Shown: positions 47,840-59,491, numbered from the stretch's first letter. The stretch is DNA of 64,000 nucleotides from Dryocosmus kuriphilus (GCA_038277395.1 CM076190.1:241533256-241597255), one strand, 5' to 3'. A program made the numbers and translations. The notes: generated by a model not told the origin, from the letters alone.

Positions 47840-48342
47840 CCACGTGGATCATTTTTGAACCATACGCAGTTTACCGCAAGTTGATATCAATAACACCGGT
47901 TTTGAATCCCTAAATTGTTTCTGAGCCTGCCTCGACGTTATTCACGAGATATTGGATTATATTACGATAGTTTAATGCGGCAGTCCTGACAGCAGCAGGG
48001 TTGTGCACGTATAATACGTCACGTAATATACGTGGTTTTCTACACGTATATTACCACGTATATTACGTCCATAGTTTATTTTTCAAATCGTGCGGATCGT
48101 GCGTGACGTGTGTCAACAATAACTAATAAGGCCCGCCATATTTGTTACATATTATACGTTTTCTACCCTTTTCTACGTATATTACGTCGTTTCTGTATTA
48201 TGCCGTAGAAAACTTCCAGTGACGCGTCATTACCCATCACTGGACAGCAGCGACGTGTCAGTGGTTGTCGCGCGGGCCGCTGCATCAAGCTTGTTGGCTT
48301 GCAGTTTACTTCCGCGAGTTCACATATATTATTGGCGCTACA
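47840..48342 (+). other. 5' region of the piggyBac element, palindromic ACGTATATTACG words
   Basis: Around 48000-48070 and 48145-48190 the words ACGTAATATACGTGG, CACGTATATTACC and ACGTATATTACGTC repeat in both senses. They may be subterminal transposase sites. No ORF is assigned. Confidence 0.45.
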
Positions 48343-50536
48343 ATGGCAAGACGACACGGCCTTACGGAGGTTGAGATTCTCGAGTATCTGGAGAACATTT
48401 CACCGATCCAATCGAGTAACGAATCCGGTAGTGAAACAAGCACGGAGGAGGACGACAATTTCGTTCCAGTGGAAACTGCTCACTCAAGTGATTCAGAAGA
48501 ATCAAATGAACATCCAGCAGAATCTGATACTTCTGACGATGACCTACCTCTTGCACAACGTAAGTATGAATCGCTCTATCTAAGTTTTTGAACCGACGAG
48601 CGCGCAGTCCACTGTACAGCTTCCCTTCTCCTGTTCTTTAGGTGTCAGGTCCACGGATTCTACCCGAGGGCGTGGAAGTCCCTCCCGACGACGAGCCAAC
48701 CGTACGCGCAATGCAGGATGGGGCCTTCTACCAGGACGGCGGCGCGGAGAAGTTATTGGTCAGCTATCATATGAAGTCGATAAGTCATTGCTAGATAAAT
48801 CCTTATTCAAAATTCAAACGCAACACTTGACTTTCAATTTACGCATACAGTTCAATTTTCAGCTGACAATGATGCCGATCCTGGTGTTGCCGAAAACACG
48901 CAAAACGGCGATGGCACGGTAGTTGATGCAGTTTACGGAGCAGACAGAGGTGGACGTGGTCGCGGTGCATTAGGCGCCCGCCGTGATGCAGCAGCTCGTC
49001 GTCGACCAGGAAGAGGAGGCGCCGCGCGCCGTGCATCATCCACTCCCTGGCGAAGTAGTAGAGAGTTCCAATGGCACTAAGTGAACACGGATTGATACAG
49101 GCGACACAGCAGGTAGGCTCAGCGGGCAGAATGTGTTGCGGGAGACACCCGGGACGACGGGACACGCCAAACGACATGCTATAGATGACTCGCCACTCTC
49201 TGCGTTGCGGCTATTTTTCAGCGAGCCGATCCTGAAACTGATAAAAAAGTACACTGAAGAAAAGGCTCACAACAAACGGGGTAATAATGAGTGGACCCTG
49301 AGCCTAGAAGAACTAGATGCTTTCATTGGATTACATTACGCTCGTGGAGCATATGGTGCTCGGGGTATTTCATACAAAGACTTATGGAGCAAAATGTGGG
49401 GACCGCCTTTCTTTCAAAGCACCATGTCAGGGAACTGATTTGCAGAAATATGCAGTTATCTTAGGTTTGATTCCATGTCATCCAGGAGACAACGCAAGGA
49501 AAGCGATAAATTCTGCCTTGCTTCCGAAATATGGAATCTATTTACTGAAAATTGCATTGCCTGCTACAAGCTAGGTCAGAACATGACTGTCGACGAGCAG
49601 CTATATCCTTGCAAATGCAGGTGCCCATTTATACAGTACATGCCAAATAAACCTGATAAGTATGGAATAAAATACTGGCTTTTGTGTGATGCTGACAAGC
49701 GCTACTTCCTGAATGGTTTCCCTTACCTTGGTAAGGATGAAACTCGTGATCCGAGCAAAAGTCTTGGTCACCATGTCGTTATACAGTTAGTACAGCCATT
49801 CCTCAACTGTGGACGTAACATCACGACTGACAACTTTTTCACCTCCGTGAAACTGGCGGATGAGCTCAAACAAAAGAGAACAAGTTTAGTTGGCACTGTT
49901 CGAAGATCACTCAAGGAGGTTCCTCCTGCTGCGCGAAGTAGTGACGACGCGTTGTATGCAACACACTTGTACAAGTCGGGCGACAATCTGCTCACAGTAT
50001 ACCAAGGGAAAAAGAAAAAGAATGTCCTTGTTCTGAGTAACGTGCATGCTGGATGTCAGGTCAATGAGAATGCTGAGAAGAAACTTCCAGAAACTGTGAA
50101 GTTTTGCAATGAAACTAAGTGTGGAGTTGATGTAATTGACAAAATGACTAGACTCTACAGTGTCCGAGCTCGCGCCCGCCGATGGCCTGTGCATGTTTTT
50201 TACAACATTCTTCACCTTGCCATGATCAATGCTCACACAATTTTCAAGTTACTTACTTTTAAGAAGATTTCATGGCGAGACTTTATTCTCAAAGTAGCAG
50301 ATGAGCTTGCTGGCCCCTACAAACTGCAGAGAGGAGCCAACCTCCCCTTACAGGCACTCGGTACCGGCGCTGGCCAACATGGAAAAAGAAAGCGTTTTCA
50401 AATTCAGGTTTCCTGCAAAAAACATAAGGGAAATAAAACATCAAGTGCATGTTTCAAGTGCAACAAGTATGTGTGCAAAAGTTGCCAAGCCCAAACTCTT
50501 GTCGAATGTCTGAACTGTGAGACCATCCCAGCTTAG
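48343..50536 (+). pseudogene. piggyBac transposase, nearly intact, one stop codon
   Basis: ATG 48343 opens an acidic N terminus (MARRHGLTEVEILEYLENIS, Ser/Glu/Asp rich). A good intron follows (donor AAC|GTAAGT at 48560, acceptor TTCTTTAG at 48641) that keeps the frame. A second intron probably ends at CAG 48863, before an Arg/Gly-rich stretch. From 49133 one frame continues to 50536, broken only by TGA at 49436-49438, where piggyBac has Arg (SGN, stop, FAEICSYLRFD). Catalytic aspartates are visible in MTVDEQL, TTDNFFTS and VDVIDKM. The C terminus is the Cys-rich zinc-binding domain (CKKHK, CFKCNKYVCKSC, CLNC). The low damage suggests recent arrival. Confidence 0.85.
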
Positions 50537-50878
50537 ACAATTCTGTCAACTCCTTTGCTCCTAAATATTTTCCAATATTTATAATTCTAGAGTTTGTTTA
50601 TTCTTATATTTTTTTGAAACTGTTTTAATATTTTTACAACGAAAAACCGTCTTACTTTGTTTTACTTACTTGTTTTAATGATTTTTGATGACAGACTGAG
50701 GAATTTCTTCTGTAAACTTAAAAATAGTAATAAACCGTTTATTTCTGCATTTTAGAGACCGAATTATCGTTTAATTACAATTTAGATTCTTCGTAAACGT
50801 ACTGTGAAGATGGCTACACCCAAATACCAATAAAACGGTGGTGTCCTATTGCGGGTCAAAAATGACCCATGTGGTACT
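50537..50878 (+). other. 3' untranslated and terminal region of piggyBac
   Basis: AT-rich tail between the stop codon and the inverted repeat at 50878. No gene. Confidence 0.6.
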
Positions 50879-51260
50879 TCAAGGGGTACAGCGAACTCCG
50901 ATACTTGTAGTGTTAATTATCTTGATTTGCAGATTATAAAAACGCCAACTGGGGATTTAATAACTAATTGGTACAAAAAGCCTTCTTGGTCAGGGAGATA
51001 TTTAAATTACAATTCCCATCACCCTTTCTGCAATAAAATTGGCCCAATTAAAGGAGTAATCGACAGGTGTATTAAATTAAGTGATATTAAATTCAGAGAA
51101 GAAAATTTAAACCAATTAAAAATCACTTTCTTAAATAATAATAACCCGCTTTTTTTAATTAACAATGTTATTAAAGAAAGAATTCATGAAATTTTTATAA
51201 TACATCTAGTAAGAATAATAAATGGCTTGATACATATAACAATTTTGATTTAAAACTTAC
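50879..51260 (+). pseudogene. Penelope-like protein, linker after the reverse transcriptase
   Basis: VNYLDLQIIKTPTGDLITNW and YKKPSWSGRYLNYNSHHPF continue the reverse transcriptase reading on the far side of the piggyBac, matching the FLD-x-I and Y-x-K-P-T blocks of Penelope proteins. A frameshift near 51200 leads on to the endonuclease part. Confidence 0.75.
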
Positions 51261-51279
51261 ATTACCCTATGTTCAAGGC

Positions 51280-51745
51280 CTCTCTGAACGTTTAAGACGT
51301 TCTCTAAAACAATTTAATATAAATGTCTATTTTAAAAATAATACGACACTTGATCGATATTTATTGAGTAAGAAGGATGGCGATAGTATTGAAAATTTAT
51401 CAGGAGTTGTTTATAAGTTGTTTATTGTTGTCTTATAAAATATAAATGTTGTGATAAAGTATATATTAGAGAAACCGGTAGCAAGATTAAAACTAGAGTC
51501 GTTGAACATAAAAGGGATTGTACTGTTGGTAACTTAAATACAGGATTATCACAACATTCATGGCAATCTAATCATTATTTTGATTTTGATATTAAAAATA
51601 TTAAAATATTGGCTAAAGAAAAAAACACTTTTGGATGAAAAATTATTGAGACTATTTTTATTAATAAGTATCATGGAGTCTTTATAAATCCACAGACTGA
51701 AATTCTGAATGTCAATAAAATTTACCAAAGTATTATACGATAATT
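51280..51745 (+). pseudogene. Penelope-like GIY-YIG endonuclease domain
   Basis: The reading shows GLSERLRRSLKQFNI, a GVVYKL stretch, KCCDKVYIRETGSKIKTRVV, EHKRDC, then GLSQHSWQSNHYFDFD. The VYIRETG segment stands for the usual YIGETG and the arginine/histidine pair follows as expected. A frame change near 51425 and a stop at 51637 disable it. The end of this domain is duplicated in reverse in the left arm. Confidence 0.75.
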
Positions 51746-53749
51746 GTATGTTATTCTAAGGATTCAAGTTTCTCACACTTTGGCGCGTGTCTTCAATTTA
51801 ATTTTCTAAATCACATACCTTAAGGTCGTCGATGTTTTTCAATTGCACCTTTGAAAATTCTGATTGGCATTTCTCGTTTGTCCTTCGTCCTAACCAGTAC
51901 TACTATTGATTTTAATTTTTAATTTTATTAAAATCAGAAGTTTCTCTCTCAAAAATGTAGTCATTTGAATTGAGCCCTTTATTTCTGGGCTTCTAATATC
52001 CTCCATTCATCGTTTTTTGAGAATAGTTTTGACACTCAAGTTTTGGACGTACAAAGTCACTTTGTAGTTTTTTTTAAAATGTATTTACTCCAAAACGACT
52101 TATTTGCATTTACTTCGGAATTTTACAGGTATTTACTTTACCTTTTTATAATTTATACTCAATTCGTATCTATAGATTTTATGATATTATATACATATTG
52201 AGACCCTACGTTGTATATCATTGCTCCTGCACAATGATAACCCAATACTCAGAAGTGGCACCAAGGAGGTGGGTGGCATACGGTAAGGAGCTGAGCCACG
52301 GAGCATGCTCGAACGCTCCCACCCTTCGCTAAACTGGGTCAGAACGGGGAACTTCCTCTCTTGAGATAACAAAAAGCGAACTCGCGAGAAGAAGTTGAGT
52401 ATTCTGCGGCTCGACAGCGAGTCGCAAGCTCAGCAGCTCCAGAAGCTGTGGGGAGTAAGGAGTTGTACTCTTGACCTCTGCTACACTCTGGTGTTTCTAA
52501 AAGTGATCCTGAGAGAATTTCGCCAGTGGATTTCATACCCTGGCCAAAGACTCCTGGTGAACAGGCTTGCGCTCGAGGTTGTTCCTTTGAACTCTTGTAT
52601 AGGGAATCTGAGTTTGCAGGGGAGCTAGTTGTACTGGTCTCTACCGGGTAAAATCTTATTCCTCGTAGAAGAGCTAGAGGGTAGAATATATTTTGACTCT
52701 TAGGGTTGGAAAGTAGATTTTAGTCCTGTGAGAACCGAAGTTATACTTTTGTCTCTTGACAGGCTATGCTGGTTTCCAAAACTACGTGTTGAATCTCTTG
52801 ATCGTTTTGAATGGTATCTGAATTTTAAATAAAAATTTACCCTTCTTATATTAGAAAAAGAAGTAAATATAATTAGGAGTTTTGTCTTGAGAGACAGCGA
52901 GATTTAAATATTTCGATTTTGATAGCAAAGACAAAAGAAAGTCTATTTTTGAATTTATGAAAAAAAGGTCACTTTTCAAAATTGCATCTGGTGATCGAAC
53001 CATTTATTTTATATTCAAAAGAGTTGAATATAAAATTAATTAAAATAAAACCAACAATCGGCTGAGTCCGGTTATTGAACGATTTATCCTCATATTCGAA
53101 GATTTGAATTTATGATTAATTGAATAAAAATAATCTTTTGTTTTTCTTGAGTATTGGGTATTGAAACCAGAATATTGTACCGAGTCCAATAATAGAACTC
53201 AGCCAACCCAGTAATCGGTAGACCGATTAAATGAAATAATTCTTTTATTCATTGATTAAAAAGCCTAATTAATAAAAGCAAATCTAAAGAGTAAATAGAA
53301 TTCTGATCAGTTAGCTTGATAACATTTTACAAGAAATTAGATTGCGCAAATCTATCGATATCTGAGTGAAACGAGATATTTTAGTATAATTATTTTAGAA
53401 CATTTTCTACTACCAAATTAGCATTATTTCACAATTATAAGAAGTGTGTATTAGAAATTAAGAGTTCTCTGAATAAATATTCCTTATATGTATTGTAAAT
53501 GGTCTCATTCTTTCTCTCGAGAAATCCCTTATTTTAAAGATTATTAATAAATAATAAATTATTTTACACGCCCCCCAAACTCAAGGGTTTCAATATATGT
53601 CCTTTTTAATTTAGGAATTGTTTGAAAAAGACACGCAGAGGTGTCGAAGCGTTACAAGTTTGAATTTATCAAATAAATTAAGACGTCAACTTAATATTGT
53701 TTTATTAATGGACCGTAAGACCTATGAAAAATTATCATTCAATTTATAT
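51510..53749 (+). repeat. Right inverted arm of the Penelope-like element
   Basis: Pairs with 45833-46665 when the LTR-like insert is left out. Identity is high (differences scattered, roughly one in twenty by eye). Confidence 0.8.
52199..53592. mobile_element. Solo LTR-like insertion in the Penelope right arm
   Basis: It starts TGAGACCCTACG and ends AAGGGTTTCA, i.e. TG...CA with short inverted ends, and is flanked by ATAT (52195-52198 and 53593-53596). Comparison with the left Penelope arm shows this 1.4 kb is extra and lies in an ATATATAT stretch. No coding region is found. A solo LTR of an LTR retrotransposon is the simplest reading. Confidence 0.6.
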
Positions 53750-53760
53750 CAATACTCGGT

Positions 53761-54720
53761 CTAAAGAAAGGAGTTGATTTGCTTACACAAATCTGTTATT
53801 GAATATTGTTTAATATCGCTGATTAATTGATTAAATGGATCAGCACCTACTTTTCTAAGACGTCGACGCCACAAAAATTCGCAGAGATGGTATGCAAGGT
53901 TGCTCGTGTGCACTCCCCGTCGTGAAAGAAATTGTCGCATCCACCGCCAAGATGACTCGATGTTTTGAGTATTCGCTCCGGAGTTGGGATCCACTAAATT
54001 CTCGGAGTATTTCACCTTATGGTGGACGAATCCGTGATCTTCTAAATTAATTTAACCCTTCCAACAATCGGTGTGAATCTCTGTGCCTCCCACTACATGC
54101 TTTTTAACTAATTTTATTAGAATAGCCTGATCTCTTTTATTACCGGGACAGATTTCCAACCGATATTCGTAGGGATGTCCTCGGTGAATCATCCAGAGAA
54201 TCCATGATCCTTGTACTACACGGCCTCGCACGTATTTTCGACGGCCGATCTGTCACTCATCAATTTCCACTATTTCACCGACTGGTTGTCAAGAGTAAGC
54301 ATGCAGACTTCTCTGCAAGAAGAAAAGCAATCTGCAGCCGTTTCTCGCGAAACCGATTGGTCACCGATAATGCTGCTTTCCCGGATCTTTTGCTCAAAAT
54401 TAAAGTTTGCAGCGAAAGTTAGAAGAACACATGTGAATGCGAAAGTATGGCACCTCTCAAACCACGTATTTTCAGCTACAGTACAAGTGTGATTATACTT
54501 CCCTTTTTAAGGCAATGGGAAGTCCCGCAAACACTTTGAGATTCATAAAGCGTCATTTTTTTTATGTTTCGGGCAAAATCTTTCTCTTGAAATTATTTCG
54601 ATTCGTCGTAACCACTCAAGTGTCGTTTCCCTTCTTTGCAGAATCGTACATAGCTTAAAAATATTATAAGTTTCATCCATTTTGATTAGGAATCGGAAGA
54701 AGAAATCCGTAAATCAAAAT
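53761..54720 (-). pseudogene. Merlin transposase, copy 2
   Basis: The intact C terminus (54015-53761) shows NSGANTQNIESSWRWMRQFL, SRRGVHTSNLAYHLCEFLWR and the final DIKQYSITDLCKQINSFL. Further upstream on the minus strand one reads IHTDCWKG, stop, INLEDHGFVHH, then a damaged catalytic start and VSRETAADCFSSCREVCMLT with NFNFEQKIRESSIIGDQS. Several stops occur (for example near 54050 and 54500). It supplies the C-terminal segment missing in copy 1. Confidence 0.82.
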
Positions 54721-54950
54721 TCTTTCTTAAGAATTAATATATTAAAGAAAAATGAACTTAAATTCCGAGAGATAAGGAAAAAATACTGAATCACCTTTAA
54801 ATCAACATTAAGAAGAAAAGAAAGAAACTCGCGAAAATAACACGAAATTAATAAACTCACGCAAGGAATACACGCCCTGAAATACTATGAGCGCGAACGG
54901 TAAAGAAAGGCCTGTTGCTCTTTGCATTGCAATTTGTTACATTTCATGAG
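54721..54950 (-). other. 5' untranslated region of Merlin copy 2
   Basis: Its reverse complement contains CAACAGGCCTTTCTTTACCG and GCGCTCATAGTA, matching 27860-27900 before the transposase of copy 1. Confidence 0.6.
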
Positions 54951-55394
54951 ATATATTACTAATTTTCTCGAAAACTATCTATCGTAGAAAGAAATCTTTG
55001 TAACAAAAAATGTATATTTCGAAGAGGACCACATCTTTTGTTTGAGATATTTTTTGAATTTTGCATATTTTGCTACGCATTTACTGACTGGTTACGGAGA
55101 TGTGTTCAGTCACGCTCGTCCCCCTTTCCAGTTTTAGTGTGGGGGGGGGGGGGGGGCTATGCATTTACTGACTGGTTACGGAAATGTGTTCAGTCACGCT
55201 CGTCCCCATTTCCAGGTTCCCCCTTTTAAACCTGTTTAAACCTGGAAAAGGGGACGAACGTAACTGAACGCATTTTCGTAACCAGTCAGTATATGTTTAG
55301 CCCCCCGCCCCCCAGCACTTAAACCTGGAAAAGGGGACGAGCGTGCCTGAACGCATTTTCGTAACTGTGTAGTAAATCCGTAGCCCCCCCCCCC

Positions 55395-55453
<59 letters not shown>

Positions 55454-55820
55454 TGAAATTTGGACAGGGTGATAAGCGTGATCAAACGCATATCTGTAAC
55501 TGTTTTCTTTTCTTTTATGATTTTTCCAACGCAATTCTCTGTTTCTCGAAAAATAATGATTTTAGGCAAAAAGCGTAGAATATAAAAAAGATGTATTCTT
55601 ATACTAGCTAGAAATTTTGTTTGAAATATTTGTCAAAATTCTTCGTATTTACTGAGATAAAGAAAAAAATCATAATTTTTATAGGTCTTTTTATGGTTTT
55701 AACCACGAAGACCTCCTTTTCGACAATGTTCACTATGATTTTCGTAATCAGCTCATCAAAATACGTAAGTATACGGAGACCCAAGAAAAGCAGACGCTCT
55801 GCGTTTTCGGAAATCTATCC
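54951..55820 (+). repeat. Right terminal arm of Merlin copy 2 (satellite C-like)
   Basis: Forward satellite C-like sequence at 54951-55075 and 55475-55820, separated by a GC-rich segment. The outer part carries CCAACGCAATTCTCTGTTTC, TATACTAGCTAGAAATTTTG and CGTAATCAGCTCATCAAAAT. Confidence 0.7.
55075..55480. repeat. GC-rich inverted modules with long poly-G/poly-C tracts
   Basis: Four copies of a ~60-85 bp module, two in each direction, contain CATTTACTGACTGGTTACGG and CAGTCACGCTCGTCCCC or their complements. They are separated by a G-run at 55141-55156, a CCCCCCGCCCCCC tract near 55300 and a C-run of 57 bases at 55396-55452. The module core (GCGTG, GAACGCATTTTCGTAAC) is the same as in satellite C, so it derives from the Merlin arm. 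Confidence 0.8.
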
Positions 55821-58800
55821 ATTTTTTTTTTAGAATTCTGTAATTTTCTAAGAAACACCATGAAAAACTACAATTACCTTTTTCAAATCGCAAAGTATTG
55901 TTTTTTTTTTTATTTTGTAACCCTCTTGGAAATATTTTTAAAAAATAGAATTAACTTTTGCAGACCGCAAGTTTTCGATTTTTTTTTAAATCTGTAATTT
56001 TCTAGCTAATGTTATGAAAAACTACTATTAGCTCCTGCAAATTATGAATTTTCGTTCTTTTTCTATATTTGTAACTTTCTCGGAAACATTATGAAAAACT
56101 ACAGTTAGCTTTTGCAAATCGCGAAATTACGTTGTTTGTTCTAGAATTCTGTAATTTTCCGAGAAAGACTATGAGAAACTACAATTAGCTTTTGTCAATC
56201 GCAAATCGATGTTTCCTGTAAAAATTCGTCTTTTTCTTTAATTTTCTTGGCCAGATTGTAACTTTTAAGGAAAGTCTATAAAATTACAACTAGCCTTTAA
56301 AAATCGCAAATTTTTGTTATTTTTCGTTAGAATTCATTATTTTCTACAATTTCCTATAAAAATTTGTTACTTTCTAATATGAACTATGAAAAACTACAAT
56401 TATACCTTTAAGAATGAAAATTTCTCTTATTCGTTTTTTTAATTCTGTAATTTTCTCAGAAAGGCTATGGAACACTACAATTACTTCCTGCAAATCACAA
56501 ATTTTTGTTTCTTTTTTATATTTCTAGATTCCTTGGAAGTATTATGAAAAACTACAGATAGCTCTTACAAATCGTAAATTTTTATTGTTTTTTATATTCA
56601 CTTGTAACCTTCTACGAAATATAATGAAAAACCACAATTAGCATTTTTAAATCTCAAGCCTTCGTTTTCTTTAATTTGTAATTTTCTAGGAAATACTATA
56701 AAAAGTACAACTAGTTTTTTCAAATCTCACATTTTCGTTATGTTTTTTATTATTCTGTAATTTTCTAATAAAGACTATGGGAAATACAACACGATTTTGT
56801 CAATCGCAAATCGTTTCTTCATTTAAAAATACGTATTTTTCTTTAATTTTCATGGGAAATTTGTAACTTTTAAGAGAAATTCTAAAAAAATTACAACCAG
56901 CTTATGCAAATCGCAAAATTTTCGTTATTTTTAGTAGGGATCCATAACTTTCTATAATTTTGTGTAAAAATTTTTTATTTTCTAATATAAACTATACAAG
57001 CTACAACTGTTTTCTGCAAATCATAAATTTCCGTTCTTCTTTTATATTTGTAACTTTCTTGGTGATAATACGAAAAACTACAATTAGCTTAAGCAAATCG
57101 TAAATTTTCGTTGATTTCTCATTTAGTTTGCAACTTTGTACGAAATATTGAGAAAACCATAATTAACTTCGTTACATTGCAATTTTTTTTTAATTTGTAG
57201 TTTTCTATTCAATGCAGTGAAAAACTACAATTAGCTTCTGCAAATTCCAAATTTTCATTGTTTTTTCTTTTAATTAGTTACTTCCTACGAAATATTATGA
57301 AAAACTATACTTAGCTTTTGCAAGTCGTTAATTCTTGTTATTTTTATTATAAATTTAATACTTTTTATTAAATAATATGAAAAAGTGCAATTCTCCTTTT
57401 CAAAACGCAAATATTCGTGATTCTTTATTTAAATTTGTAGTTTTCTAGAAACTACTAAGAAAAACAACAGTTTGTTCTTGCAATTCACAAATCGCTGTTT
57501 TCTTTGAATTCCTAACTTTCTTTAATTCTGTGTAACAATTTGTGATTTTTTAAGGAAAAAACTCAAAAGTTACATGTAGCCTCTGCAAATCGCAAGTTTT
57601 CATTATTTTTCGTCGGAAATCATTATTTTCTACAATTTTGTGTAGAAGTTTGTTATTTTCTGACGAAAACTATAAAAAACTAGAATTAGCTTTTGCAAGT
57701 CCTAAGGTTTCGTTACATTTGTTATAAAATTGTGATTTTCTACGAAGTATCATGAAAAATTACAATTGTCTTTTTCGAAACACAAATTTTCGTTAATTTT
57801 TCCAGAATTGTGTAACTTTCTAAGAAAGCCTATGAATAGCTACAATTAGCTTCTGCAAGTCGCAAATCGGTTTTTTTTTTTGTACAAATTCATAATTTTC
57901 TTATATTTTCTGTAGAAAATTGTAATTTTTTAAGAAAAAGTTTCAAAAATTACAATCACCTTTGCAAATCGAAAATTTTCGGTATTTTTCGTCAGAAATT
58001 CATAAGTTTCTACATTTTTTTGTAGAAATGTGTGATTTTCTAATAAAAACTACGAAAAACTACAAGTAGCTTTCGCAAATCGTTATTTTTTGTTAGATTT
58101 GTAGAAATTTGATATTTTTTCCGAGATATTATGAACAAATACAATTATTTTTCTCAAAACAAAAATTTTCCGTATTTTTTTAGAATTCTGCAAATTTCGC
58201 AGAAGAAGTCTGTAATCTTCTGAGAAAGACTATGAAAAACTACAAATGGCTTTTGCAAATCGTTAATTTTCTTTATTTTTTAGAAATTTGATATTTTCTA
58301 GGAAATACTGTGAAAAACTACAATTAGCTTTCAAAAATCTTATATTTTCGTTATTATTGTTAGAAATTTGTAATTTTTTAAGAAATATTATGAAAAATTA
58401 TAATTGTCCTTTTTAAAACGTAATTTTCGTTATTTTCTTTAGAATTTTGTAATTTTTTCTAACAAAAACTATTAAAAACTATAATTAGCTTTTGCAAGTC
58501 ACGAATTTTCTTATTTTCTTTATTTTGCGTAGCGATTTTTGATTTTCTACAATTTTGTGTAGAAATTCGTAATTTTCTAATAAAAACTGTGAAAAACTAC
58601 AACTAAATTTTGCAAATAGCAAATAATCGTTATTTTTTTCGAATTCTTTAATTTTCTAAGAAAAACAATTGGATTTTGCAACTCATTGATTTCTAAATTG
58701 TTCTTAGGATCTGAGTATTTTCTAGGAAATGCTATGAAAAATTTCAAATTGTTTTGCAAATCGCAAATCGTCATCTTTCGACGGAATCCATAATTTTCTA

Positions 58801-59100
58801 CTATTTTGTTTAGAAATTTATTATTTTCTATTCAAAATTATAAAAAACTACTAATAGATTCTGCATATCGTAAATTTTCGTTTCCTAAAATTTAGATTTC
58901 GAAAATTTCTAAGAAAAACTATTAAAAAATCCAAAAAGCCTTTGCAAAACGGAAATTTTTGTTCTTTTTTGTAGAAATTCGAAATTCTCTGCAATTTTGT
59001 TTAGAAGTTCTTAATTTTGAGAAAAATTGTGAAAATAAGTAAATAGATTTTGCATATTGCAAGTTTCCGTTATTTTTGGTCGAAAATTGGTATTTATAAT
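55821..59100. repeat. Satellite A array (largest block)
   Basis: About 35 degenerate units of 80-110 bp, with spacings between ACTACAATTAG words alternating near 80 and 105 bp. It continues the array broken at 45355 by Merlin copy 2 and ends at the 3' flank of gene 2. Confidence 0.85.
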
Positions 59101-59328
59101 AAAGAAAAATTAGATATCAAAGAAGATTCAGAACTTTTGAACAATTTTAGGTTATGTTGAAGTTTGCAATGAAAATCGGGATTTTTTGTAAAAAATCGTT
59201 AGATTTCAGAGAGGATTCATAATTTTTAAACAATTTTAGTTACGGCGTTGTCTTCACACAATAATTATTATTATAATTATAAATAGGAAGAAGGAATTGC
59301 AATAGGATTGAAAAATTCATAACAAATT

Positions 59329-59331
<3 letters not shown>
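59101..59331 (-). other. 3' flank of gene 2
   Basis: Aligned with 22690-22925 behind gene 1 (TTAGATATCAAAG, ATAAATAGGAAGAAGGAATT). Confidence 0.6.

Positions 59332-59360
<29 letters not shown>
59332..59360. repeat. (TA)n microsatellite behind gene 2
   Basis: About 14 TA units, the counterpart of the one at 22926. Confidence 0.9.
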
Positions 59361-59362
<2 letters not shown>

Positions 59363-59384
59363 TATGCATTATACATATATAACC

Positions 59385-59390
59385 TTTATT
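59385..59390 (-). terminator. Polyadenylation signal AATAAA of gene 2
   Basis: CATGAATAAAG on the minus strand, about 100 bases after the stop codon, in the same sequence context as the signal of gene 1. Confidence 0.6.
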
Positions 59391-59491
59391 CATGAAAAAA
59401 AGTATTGATTCGGTACTAAAGTCTTGAATACAGTATTAAGAATTGAATAAGAACGGAAAGAATTATAGGGCAACGTTGGCGCAATACAGGG

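Larger units (their letters stand above)
47655..50878 (+). mobile_element. piggyBac-like transposon inserted in Penelope
   Basis: Ends AGTACCATGTGGGTCA (47655) and, reversed, AGTACCACATGGGTCA (50878) are inverted repeats of about 26 bp. A second, similar end sits inside the left border at 47838 (AGTACCACGTGGATCA), so the left side may be a composite. The TTAA target usual for piggyBac is not seen at either border. The transposase gene lies between. Confidence 0.75.
45833..53749 (+). mobile_element. Penelope-like retroelement with inverted terminal arms
   Basis: Coding remains give a Penelope reverse transcriptase (46680-47654) and GIY-YIG endonuclease (51280-51745). The left 830 bp (45833-46665) is an inverted copy of the right end, starting ATATAAATTGAATGA on both sides. 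It lies within Merlin copy 2. A piggyBac has inserted in the reverse transcriptase side and an LTR-like piece in the right arm. Inverted or tandem partial copies at the ends are common in Penelope-like elements. Confidence 0.8.
45356..55820 (-). mobile_element. Merlin transposon copy 2, inserted in satellite A and itself interrupted
   Basis: The left end GGTGGAGTTTCGAAAAC (45356) and reversed right end GGATAGATTTCCGAAAAC (55820) match. Flanks ATTTTTTTG and ATTTTTTTT fit a 9-bp target duplication inside the T-run of satellite A. Left arm 45356-45650 and right arm 54950-55820 are satellite C-like and point outward, exactly as in copy 1. Transposase remains lie on the minus strand (54720-53761) and its 3' untranslated region at 45832-45655. 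A Penelope element of 7.9 kb splits it. Without that insert the element is about 2.5 kb. Confidence 0.72.

Noticed and set aside
48299..48583. 94-codon ORF overlapping the piggyBac first exon
   Set aside because: Wrong frame relative to the piggyBac start and intron; no motif.
55297..55569. Glycine-rich ORFs on the minus strand
   Set aside because: The glycine run is the translation of the poly-C tract.
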